Under the pieces are notes generated by a model. That model did no database searches, was not told where the DNA came from, and saw only the letters and a list, made by a program, of their open reading frames with translations. DNA of 5,177 nucleotides from Hyphomicrobiales bacterium (lineage in GTDB: Bacteria; Pseudomonadota; Alphaproteobacteria; Rhizobiales; Aestuariivirgaceae), in NCBI GenBank assembly GCA_027031305.1, contig JALVRJ010000190.1, positions 1 through 5,177 of the forward strand. The letters run 5' to 3'. The translations under genes were made by a program, and so were the position numbers. Below are positions 1 through 5,177 of the stretch, one piece after another. The first letter of the stretch is position 1; each line of letters opens with the position of its first letter.

Positions 1-696
1 GATCAACAGGTTGGTGATGCGCCGCGCCTGGTCCTTCAGCAGCCGCACGTCGTGCGTTTCCTCCAGCGCCTTCAGCCGCTCGCCAAACAACTGACGGAAG
101 CGCAGCAGCAGGTAGCGACCGCTCACCCGCCCGTCAGCCTCCAGCAGTTCGCCGCGTCGCGAGCGCACGGAAATGTTGAAGGCCGTTCCCTCCCGGTGCA
201 GCCTTTCCAGTTCCTGGCGCAGGTGATGGACGGAATCGTCTTCCAGCCATTCGTCCAGCGCGCTGGCATCTCCCTTCTCCGGCAACATGCCCGCCAGCTG
301 TGGATGAACGAAGGTTCTTTCCGGCTTTCCCCACGCGCCCTTTCCAGACGCGGCGTCCTCTCCCGGCGCCACCTCCGCGGCGTGCCACAAGAGCAGGATC
401 TGCGGCTCCGTCATCAGCAGCAGCTCGGCCTCGTCCAGCGCCGCCTGCGTTTTCTTCAGCGCCCCTTCCAGCAGCTTCGCGCGCCCCGCCTCTTGCCGCC
501 GGCGCCAGAAGGCATAGGCCGTCAGCAACATCAGCCCACTGCTCAGCAACGGCCAGATCAGGCTGTGTTCCGGCAGGAAGACCGCCGAGGCCTGGAAAAA
601 CGGCGTCACCGCCTCCGCCATGTCCATCGCCGGGGCCGGCTTCGCCGCCACCGATATCGCCATGCACGACGAGGATGCCAGCAAGGCGCCACGCAC
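1..696 (-). CDS. PAS-domain membrane sensor protein, probable histidine kinase N-terminal part (partial)
   Basis: Read by reverse complement; the frame stays open to the left edge, so the C-terminus is missing (232 codons seen). Numbering from the GTG at 696: residues 2-23 are a signal-peptide-like stretch (RGALLASSSC… ending KPAPA), then a short segment likely periplasmic, a membrane helix at about 46-64 (LIWPLLSSGLMLL…) closed by RRR, and a charged helix at about 65-93. A PAS-like domain follows at about 94-205, with EPQILLLWHAAE at its start and FNISVRSRRGELLEADGRVSG then RYLLLRF as its final strands. A second helix (about 205-228) leads out, as in alphaproteobacterial sensor kinases where another PAS and the kinase core follow. 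No kinase core (H, N or G box) lies in the window, so 'kinase' is inferred. The start is uncertain: GTG 696 keeps the signal-like segment, ATG 663 and GTG 774 are in-frame alternatives, and none has a well-placed ribosome site. Same strand as the lipoprotein gene upstream. Confidence 0.72.
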   Translation of the reverse strand, partial: MRGALLASSSCMAISVAAKPAPAMDMAEAVTPFFQASAVFLPEHSLIWPLLSSGLMLLTAYAFWRRRQEAGRAKLLEGALKKTQAALDEAELLLMTEPQILLLWHAAEVAPGEDAASGKGAWGKPERTFVHPQLAGMLPEKGDASALDEWLEDDSVHHLRQELERLHREGTAFNISVRSRRGELLEADGRVSGRYLLLRFRQLFGERLKALEETHDVRLLKDQARRITNLLI

Positions 697-818
697 GCGC
701 CACGACGGCCGGCAGCCGCCTTCGCCATCGCTTCCGGGGTCGTCCCCCCGCTTACTCCTGAGATCAGGCCACACGGTCCACTGCCCCCGCAGACAATCGA
801 ATCAAGCCCCTGCATGGC

Positions 819-847
819 AGATTAGCGGCAAAGCGGTCGGCGGCCAA
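819..847 (-). promoter_or_regulatory. Candidate sigma-70-type promoter for the PAS sensor gene
   Basis: On the minus strand, TTGGCC (847-842) and TAATCT (824-819) are separated by exactly 17 bp. The -35 matches 4 of 6 consensus bases; the -10 matches 3 of 6, but these are the conserved T, A and final T. Transcription would begin near 812, giving a leader of about 115 nt to the GTG at 696. An inverted repeat surrounds the -35. This was found by eye in GC-rich DNA, so a chance match is possible. Confidence 0.3.
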
Positions 848-859
848 ACGAAGCCGACC
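835..859. repeat. 7-bp perfect inverted repeat around the candidate -35
   Basis: GGTCGGC (835-841) and its exact complement GCCGACC (853-859) flank an 11-base centre that contains the candidate -35 of the downstream minus-strand gene (842-847). It could be an operator for a dimeric regulator or a weak RNA hairpin. No T-run follows on either strand, so a classical intrinsic terminator is unlikely. Confidence 0.35.
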
Positions 860-903
860 CGTGACCATCGCCTCGGGCCGGCGTGGAAGATGAAAGCGCG
901 CTC

Positions 904-919
904 ACGCGGAAGGCCGCGT
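904..919 (-). terminator. Hairpin directly after the lipoprotein gene stop
   Basis: Read on the minus strand, ACGCGG, a CCTT loop and CCGCGT form a perfect 6-bp stem starting at the first base after the TGA at 922-920. Only a short CTTTC pyrimidine patch follows about 8 bases later, with no true U-tract. It may act as a weak or Rho-assisted terminator or protect the mRNA 3' end, and would partly separate the lipoprotein gene from the PAS gene. Confidence 0.35.
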
Positions 920-2182
920 TCAGGACCCCGAAAAGCGCGACGGCGCCGGCGCCACCACCTGCGGCCCCGTGGGCGTGACCCGCAGGATCGCCAACCCCCG
1001 TTCGATAATGCCGTTTCGGCGGAAACGGAACAGGCCGTTCATGCCCTGAAAGCCCTCCGGATTGGTGATCGCCGCGTCGTTGAAGCCGCCGTGGCGCTTC
1101 AGCGCGATGGCCAGCGAGGTGGCGTCGTAGGCCAGCGAGGCCAGCCGCGGCGGCGTCTTGCCGTAGGTCTGGCGATACTTGTTGGCGAAGTGTTGCACCA
1201 GCCGCGGGTCGACGCCCGCATACCAGCCGCCGTGGGCGAACGAGACGGTGCGGATCTTCGGCGTGTCCCACAGCCCCGTGCCCAGCAGCTGCACGCTCTG
1301 CGGCAGCACGCCGGCGGCGCTCAATACCCTGCCGCCTGCCGCCAGCAGCTTCGGGCCCTCTGGGAAGAACAGGGCGTCCGCCTGGCCCGCGGCGATGGTC
1401 TGGCCGATGCGCTGCGCCGGCGCCCTCAGACCCAGTCTCGTGCGCACGTATTGTTCGCGCGCCACGATGCTGACGCCATATTTGCGTGCTGCCCTGTCCA
1501 TTGCCGCGCCGGTAACCCGGCCATAGTCGGTGGCGGGAATCAGCGCCGCCAGGCGCGTCTTGCCCGTCTTGGCCGCGTGCCGGACCACGTTGTCCACCTC
1601 CGAGGAAGGCAGGAAGCTCATCAGGTAGACGCCATTGCCCGCCACCTCCGCCCGCGAGGAAAAGGCGATGACCGGCACCCTTCGGGCGCGGGCCTGCGCC
1701 CCCACCTCGCGCACGTTGCCGGCCAGCAGCGGCCCCAGGATCAGCCCCGCGCCTTCCTCCAGCGCCGCCTGCGCCGCCATGCGCGCGCCGGCCGGCGTGC
1801 CGGCGGTGTTCTTCACCACCAGCGTGATGTCCGGGTTGCCGGCGTCGATCATGGCCATCTCGGCCGCGTTCTTCATCGCCCTGGCCAGCGAGCCCAGGCT
1901 GCCACCGGCGGAAAGCGGCAGCAACAGGGCCACCTTGGTGCCCGTGGCCGCAGGCTGTTTCGGCGCCGTCTGCTGCGGCTGCGCCAGCTGTTGATCGGCG
2001 CCCGGGCCGATGTCCGAGAACATGTCGCCGAAGCCGCCGCCACAGCCGGCCAGCGCCAGGCCCAGGCCCAGCGCCGCCGCCGTGCGCGCCTTGCGCAGCC
2101 ACGCGCGGGCCTTGCCGCCCATCCGCGCCAGCCCGGCGGTGAAGAAGGAACGTTCGGTGCGCATCGTGCCGGTCGTCGTCAT
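920..2182 (-). CDS. LpoA/LppC-like lipoprotein, penicillin-binding protein activator family
   Basis: A 420-residue lipoprotein with a type I periplasmic-binding fold. In gammaproteobacteria LpoA sits in the outer membrane and stimulates the peptidoglycan synthase PBP1A; alphaproteobacterial relatives carry the same family name, but the role is less certain. The basic stretch RAWLRKAR (27-34) and hydrophobic AAALGLGLALAGC end in a lipobox with Cys47 as the lipidated residue. A Gln/Pro/Ala linker (about 64-80) precedes the binding-protein fold: VALLLPLS (84-91), AMKNAAEMAMIDAGN (102-116), LILGPLLAGNV (147-157), VPVIAFSS (169-176), and FQGMNGLFRFRRNGI (378-392) near the end. ATG 2182 is the longest start; ATG 2164 and ATG 2122 are in frame, and ATG 2122 would give a more usual signal peptide with Cys27. 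The protein lacks the large N-terminal TPR region of enterobacterial LpoA. It is divergent from rsmI, a pairing conserved in many proteobacteria (E. coli yraM/yraL). Confidence 0.85.
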   Translation of the reverse strand: MTTTGTMRTERSFFTAGLARMGGKARAWLRKARTAAALGLGLALAGCGGGFGDMFSDIGPGADQQLAQPQQTAPKQPAATGTKVALLLPLSAGGSLGSLARAMKNAAEMAMIDAGNPDITLVVKNTAGTPAGARMAAQAALEEGAGLILGPLLAGNVREVGAQARARRVPVIAFSSRAEVAGNGVYLMSFLPSSEVDNVVRHAAKTGKTRLAALIPATDYGRVTGAAMDRAARKYGVSIVAREQYVRTRLGLRAPAQRIGQTIAAGQADALFFPEGPKLLAAGGRVLSAAGVLPQSVQLLGTGLWDTPKIRTVSFAHGGWYAGVDPRLVQHFANKYRQTYGKTPPRLASLAYDATSLAIALKRHGGFNDAAITNPEGFQGMNGLFRFRRNGIIERGLAILRVTPTGPQVVAPAPSRFSGS

Positions 2183-2236
2183 GAGTGTCGTTTCCCGCCC
2201 CTGGATTTTCTTGAGAAAGGATGAATTGCCTTCACC

Positions 2237-2245
2237 AGATTAGCA
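2237..2245 (-). promoter_or_regulatory. Candidate extended -10 promoter for the lipoprotein gene
   Basis: On the minus strand TGCTAATCT (2245-2237) is a TGn-extended -10 element; no good -35 lies 17 bp upstream. Transcription would begin near 2230, giving a leader of about 48 nt. The 9-mer GCTAATCTG here recurs in the candidate promoter of the PAS gene (about 818-826). By-eye assignment only. Confidence 0.25.
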
Positions 2246-2283
2246 CAGGTGGGCACGGCGGAGCGGCATCAATTTGTGTCGAA

Positions 2284-2292
2284 TGGTAAATA
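2284..2292 (+). promoter_or_regulatory. Candidate extended -10 promoter for rsmI
   Basis: TGGTAAATA lies in the only AT-rich patch (about 2268-2293) of the divergent intergenic region. TGn plus TAAATA fits an extended -10, but no convincing -35 was seen at 16-18 bp. The leader to the ATG at 2365 would be about 65 nt. The rest of the 182-bp region, GC-rich from 2294 to 2364, shows no other clear signal. Confidence 0.22.
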
Positions 2293-2364
2293 TCGCGGCC
2301 AGCCCCGCCCCGCCCGCGCGATACCCCTTGTCAGCCGCGCGCCGCTGCGGCAACGTGCGAAGGC

Positions 2365-3291
2365 ATGAGCGCCAGCGGAGCATCCAGTGAGAGCCAAGAG
2401 GCCAATCGTGGCTATTCCGTGGCCGGCGGGCGCGCCATCGCGCCGCCGCTGGCGCCCGGGCTGCACGTGGTCGCCACCCCCATTGGCAACCTCAAGGACA
2501 TTACCTTGCGCGCCCTGGAAACGCTGGCCGCCGCCGATGCCATCCTCGCCGAGGATACCCGCCAGACGGCGAAACTGCTGCAACGATACGCCATCCGCAC
2601 CCCCCTGAAGCCCTACCACGAGCACAACGCCGAGGCCATGCGCCCAAGGGTGCTGGAGCGCCTGCGCGCCGGCGCGGCGCTGGCGCTGGTTTCCGATGCC
2701 GGCACGCCGCTGGTCTCCGACCCCGGGGTGAAGCTGGTGCGCGAGGCGCTGGACGCGGGCGTCGCCGTGCATCCCGTGCCCGGGCCCTCCGCCGCGCTGG
2801 CGGCGCTGGTGGCCTCCGGATTGATGAGCGAGCGCTTCCTGTTCGCCGGCTTTCCGCCATCGAAAAGGCAGGCCCGCCGCCGCTTCCTGCAAGACCTGGC
2901 GGACGAGAACGCCACCATCGTGCTTTTCGAAAGCCCGCACAGGGTGCGCGACACCCTGAACGACATGGTCGACATTTTCGGACCCCGGCGCGAGGCCGCC
3001 GCCTGCCGCGAGCTGACCAAGCTGCACGAGGAGGTCTTGCGCGGCCCGCTCGCCGACCTCGCCCACCAGCTGGCCGCGCGCCAGCGGGTGAGGGGGGAAT
3101 TCACCCTTGTCGTCGCCCCGCCTGGGGAAAGGCCGGCGCAGGCCTCCGACGAGGCGGTGCGCGCGGCGCTTGCGGAGGCGCTGGAACGCCAGCCCGCCGG
3201 CAAGGCGGCGGCGCAGGTGGCCCGCCGCTTCGGCCTCAAGAAGCGCGCGCTCTATGACCTTGCCGTGCGCCTTTCCCAAGAAGGGAAATGA
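2365..3291 (+). CDS. rsmI: 16S rRNA (cytidine1402-2'-O)-methyltransferase
   Basis: RsmI (YraL) uses S-adenosylmethionine to 2'-O-methylate C1402 in the decoding centre of 16S rRNA; with RsmH (N4) it makes m4Cm1402 and tunes start-codon choice and fidelity. The 308-residue product has the tetrapyrrole-methylase fold and matches the E. coli protein (286 aa) over nearly its whole length: [17 protein letters not shown] (36-52), LAEDTRQT (61-68), [14 protein letters not shown] (108-121), PVPGPSA (137-143), FESPHR (188-193), RELTK (215-219) and GEFTLVV (244-250). The C-terminal helical segment with [21 protein letters not shown] (280-300) is the family's HTH-like tail. About 20 extra N-terminal residues precede the conserved core. 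ATG 2365 is the first start but has GAAGG only one base upstream; GTG 2419 is an in-frame alternative. It heads the plus-strand genes and is divergent from the lipoprotein gene. The TGA overlaps an ATG (ATGA, 3288-3291) that opens only a 12-codon frame. Confidence 0.95.
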   Translation: MSASGASSESQEANRGYSVAGGRAIAPPLAPGLHVVATPIGNLKDITLRALETLAAADAILAEDTRQTAKLLQRYAIRTPLKPYHEHNAEAMRPRVLERLRAGAALALVSDAGTPLVSDPGVKLVREALDAGVAVHPVPGPSAALAALVASGLMSERFLFAGFPPSKRQARRRFLQDLADENATIVLFESPHRVRDTLNDMVDIFGPRREAAACRELTKLHEEVLRGPLADLAHQLAARQRVRGEFTLVVAPPGERPAQASDEAVRAALAEALERQPAGKAAAQVARRFGLKKRALYDLAVRLSQEGK

Positions 3292-3309
3292 GCCGCGTCC
3301 ACCCCATCA

Positions 3310-3339
3310 CGCGACGTGGCGCTTGACGCCGCGTCCGCG
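3310..3339 (+). terminator. Strong hairpin between rsmI and aroC, no U-tract
   Basis: GACGTGGCG (3313-3321) pairs with CGCCGCGTC (3327-3335) over 9 bp, with one G-U pair (3317/3331) and a CTTGA loop. Allowing a bulged C3336, three more pairs form (3310-3312 with 3337-3339). No T-run follows, so it is not a canonical intrinsic terminator. It may attenuate read-through, stabilise the rsmI mRNA end, or be part of the aroC leader. The rest of the 109-bp gap (3292-3400) shows no recognisable gene. Confidence 0.4.
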
Positions 3340-3400
3340 CCGTGGCCAGAACGGATATGGAATCGCCGTCGTTCGGGAATATCGCAACCGGGAAATTCGC

Positions 3401-4492
3401 ATGAGCTGGAACCTCTTCGGGCGCTGTCTGCGCATGATGACCTTCGGCGAAAGCCATGGCCCCGCCATCGGCACGGTGCTCGACGGCTGTCCACCGGGCA
3501 TCCCCCTGTCGGAAGAGGACATCCAGCCCTGGCTCGACAAGCGCCGTCCCGGCTCCAGCCGTTTCGTCACCCAGCGCCGCGAAGCCGACCGCGTGCGCAT
3601 CCTCTCCGGTACCTTCGCCGAGGAGGGCATGGACAAGCCCGTCACCACCGGCCATCCCATCGCGCTCCTCATCGACAACACCGACCAGCGCTCGAAGGAC
3701 TACGCCGACATCCGCGACAGGTTCCGCCCCGGTCACGCCGACTATTCCTGGCAGGCGAAATACGGCGTGCGCGATTATCGTGGCGGCGGCCGCGCCTCGG
3801 CCCGCGAAACCGCCGCCCGCGTCGCCGCCGGCGCCGTGGCGCGCCGCATCATCCCGCAGGTGAGCATTCGTGGCGCACTGGTGCAACTGGGCGAAAAGAC
3901 GATCGACCGCGCGCGCTTCTCCTGGCAGGAGGTCGACAACAACCCCTTCTTCTGCCCCGACCCGGTGGCCGCGAAGGAATGGGAGGACTACCTCGACGCC
4001 ATCCGCAAGGACGGCAATTCCATCGGCGCGGTGGTGGAGGTGGTGGCCTCCGGCGTGCCCGCTGGCTGGGGCGCGCCGCATTACGCCAGGCTCGACCAGG
4101 ACATTGCTGCCGCCCTCATGAGCATCCACGCGGTGAAGGGCGTGGAAATCGGTGACGGCTTCGCGCTGGCCGCCATGACCGGCGAACGGGCGGCCGACGA
4201 GATCGTCATGGAAAACGGCCGGCCACGCTTTCTTTCCAACCACATGGGCGGCGTCCTCGGCGGCGTCTCCTCGGGTCAGGACATCGTCGCGCGCATGGTC
4301 GTCAAGCCCACCTCCTCCATCCTCAGGCCCCGCCGCACCATCACCCGCGACGGCGCCGAAACGGAGGTCGTCACCCGCGGCCGGCACGACCCCTGCGTCG
4401 GCATTCGCGCCGTGCCGGTGGCCGAGGCCATGCTGGCCCTGGTGCTGGCCGATCACTATCTGCTGCACCGCGCCCAGACGGGGCGGGGCTGA
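3401..4492 (+). CDS. aroC: Chorismate synthase
   Basis: AroC catalyses the last shikimate-pathway step, 5-enolpyruvylshikimate-3-phosphate to chorismate with loss of phosphate, using reduced FMN in the cytoplasm. Chorismate feeds aromatic amino acids, folate and quinones. The 363-residue product has full family length (E. coli 361) and all three family signatures: [19 protein letters not shown] (15-33), [16 protein letters not shown] (130-145) and [17 protein letters not shown] (328-344). Other conserved blocks are RRPGSSRF (48-55), DQRSKDY (95-101), RPGHADY (109-115), YRGGGR (126-131), NPFFCPDP (181-188), GDSIGA-like GNSIGA (205-210) and KPTSSI (302-307). The catalytic histidines are likely His19 and His112. 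The start at ATG 3401 (MSWNLFGRC) is set by alignment to the family N-terminus; the frame is open upstream to 3107, but that stretch overlaps rsmI and does not look like AroC. GGGA lies about 8 bases before the ATG. The gene is followed after 13 bp by lnt, suggesting co-transcription. Confidence 0.97.
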   Translation: MSWNLFGRCLRMMTFGESHGPAIGTVLDGCPPGIPLSEEDIQPWLDKRRPGSSRFVTQRREADRVRILSGTFAEEGMDKPVTTGHPIALLIDNTDQRSKDYADIRDRFRPGHADYSWQAKYGVRDYRGGGRASARETAARVAAGAVARRIIPQVSIRGALVQLGEKTIDRARFSWQEVDNNPFFCPDPVAAKEWEDYLDAIRKDGNSIGAVVEVVASGVPAGWGAPHYARLDQDIAAALMSIHAVKGVEIGDGFALAAMTGERAADEIVMENGRPRFLSNHMGGVLGGVSSGQDIVARMVVKPTSSILRPRRTITRDGAETEVVTRGRHDPCVGIRAVPVAEAMLALVLADHYLLHRAQTGRG

Positions 4493-4505
4493 AGGCGCGC
4501 GGCGA

Positions 4506-5177
4506 ATGGCGTCCACCTCCGACACCCCGCGCCCGCCCGCCGTCGGCAGGGCCCTGCCGCTGGCCACGGCACAGGCCTTCGCCGCCGGCTTGCTCGCCGC
4601 CCTGGCCCTGCCGCCGAGGCATTGGTGGTGGCTGTTGCCCGTCGCCTTCGGTTGGCTGCTGCTGCTGCTGGACGCGCAACTCCGGCGGGCGCGAACCCGC
4701 AAGCGGCGCATCGGCGTCGGCGCCGCTCTTCTTTTCGCCTTCGGTCTTGGCTGGGAGCTGATCGGCCTTGGCTGGATCACCGAGGCCTTTTTCGCCATTA
4801 CCGATCAATACGGCCTCTTCGCCTACCTAGCCGTCGGCGCCCTGGCCGTGGCCGCCGCCCTGTTCATGGCCGCCGCCGGCGCCGTGCACGGCGCCCTGTT
4901 TCGGCCGGGCTGCGCCGACGTGCTCGCCGGCGCCCGGCTGGCGCTGCTGCTGAGCCTTTTCGAAATGATGCGCGAAAGCCCCCTGGTGCTTGGCGGCTTT
5001 CCCTGGAATCCCTTCGCCCACGTGCTCGACCCGCAGGCGCTTCTGCCGCTCGTGCAGGCCGTCGCCCTGTTCGGCGTGTGGGGCCTGAGCGTGCTGGTGG
5101 TCTTCTGGGCGGCGCTGCCCGTGCAGGCCTGGCTTGGCTGGCGGCGGGGCGCCCGCCGCGCTGCGGCGACCCTGACC
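4506..5177 (+). CDS. lnt: Apolipoprotein N-acyltransferase, N-terminal membrane part (partial)
   Basis: Lnt is the inner-membrane enzyme that moves an acyl chain from a phospholipid to the N-terminal cysteine of apolipoproteins, the last step of lipoprotein maturation. Only the first 224 codons are present; the frame is open to the right edge, and the nitrilase-like catalytic domain (Glu-Lys-Cys triad) lies outside. The visible part is very hydrophobic, with about six membrane segments near residues 19-36, 41-57, 70-92, 103-130, 141-158 and 178-208. Family marks are the early LAALALPPRHWWWLLPVAF (30-48), FGLGWELIGLGWI (79-91), and GGFPWNPFAHVLDPQ (163-177) after FEMMRE (152-157), the counterpart of E. 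coli EFLRG…GFPW. This linker is two residues longer than in E. coli, and Glu replaces the usual Gly after the Arg. ATG 4506 was chosen because GAAGG (4491-4495), overlapping the aroC stop, lies 10 bases upstream. It probably shares a transcript with aroC. Identification is strong from topology and the GFPWN motif, though the catalytic half is unseen. Confidence 0.85.
   Translation, partial: MASTSDTPRPPAVGRALPLATAQAFAAGLLAALALPPRHWWWLLPVAFGWLLLLLDAQLRRARTRKRRIGVGAALLFAFGLGWELIGLGWITEAFFAITDQYGLFAYLAVGALAVAAALFMAAAGAVHGALFRPGCADVLAGARLALLLSLFEMMRESPLVLGGFPWNPFAHVLDPQALLPLVQAVALFGVWGLSVLVVFWAALPVQAWLGWRRGARRAAATLT

Noticed and set aside
799..803. GANTC (CcrM-type) sites in intergenic DNA at 799-803 and 3360-3364
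   Set aside because: GAATC also occurs in coding parts of the window, so there is no clear intergenic enrichment.
2207..2218. Small palindrome TTTC-TTGA-GAAA upstream of the lipoprotein gene
   Set aside because: Short AT-rich stem with low expected stability; nothing else marks it as functional.
620..2224. Long plus-strand open frame of 534 codons opposite the lipoprotein and PAS genes
   Set aside because: Its product is Arg/His/Gln-rich low-complexity sequence with no recognisable domain, and it lies antisense to a clear lipoprotein gene. It is a GC-driven shadow frame.
3323..3361. TTGACG with a TATGGA further on as an aroC promoter
   Set aside because: The spacer is 27 bp, too long for a sigma-70 promoter, and TTGACG lies in the hairpin loop and stem. 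No better -10 at 16-18 bp.
3107..3400. Upstream extension of the aroC frame to ATG 3107
   Set aside because: The extra 98 residues are Arg/Pro-rich, overlap the conserved end of rsmI, and precede the standard AroC N-terminus at 3401.
3236..4798. Long minus-strand open frame of 520 codons opposite aroC and lnt
   Set aside because: It is antisense to aroC, which has all family signatures, and its product is His/Gly/Ala-rich without motifs. Shadow of strong third-position GC.

Overview
The window is GC-rich chromosomal DNA, most likely from an alphaproteobacterium. The signs are the lipoprotein/RsmI gene pair, a PAS-type sensor-kinase N-terminus of a kind I associate with alphaproteobacteria, and strong G/C preference at third codon positions. 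No mobile element, CRISPR array, tRNA or rRNA was recognised. It holds five protein genes, two of them cut by the window edges.

Left half, minus strand: a membrane-anchored PAS-domain protein (about 696 down to 1, C-terminus beyond the left edge), probably the sensor part of a histidine kinase. Upstream of it lies a 223-bp gap with a candidate promoter, an inverted repeat over that promoter's -35, and a hairpin just after the next gene's stop. Then comes an LpoA/LppC-like outer-membrane lipoprotein (2182 down to 920) with a type I periplasmic-binding fold. A 182-bp divergent intergenic region (2183-2364) follows.

Right half, plus strand: rsmI (16S rRNA C1402 2'-O-methyltransferase, 2365-3291), a 109-bp gap with a strong 9-bp hairpin, aroC (chorismate synthase, 3401-4492), and after only 13 bp the 5' part of lnt (apolipoprotein N-acyltransferase, from 4506, running off the right edge).

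The two lipoprotein-related genes are linked in principle: Lnt adds the third acyl chain to lipoproteins such as the LpoA-like protein. AroC (aromatic amino-acid, folate and quinone precursor) and RsmI (ribosome fine-tuning) are housekeeping enzymes. The oddities are small: yraN is absent from its usual place after rsmI, aroC and lnt are uncommon neighbours, and the kinase gene has an unclear start that might hide a frameshift. I found no convincing undescribed system here; most of the window is ordinary core genome.
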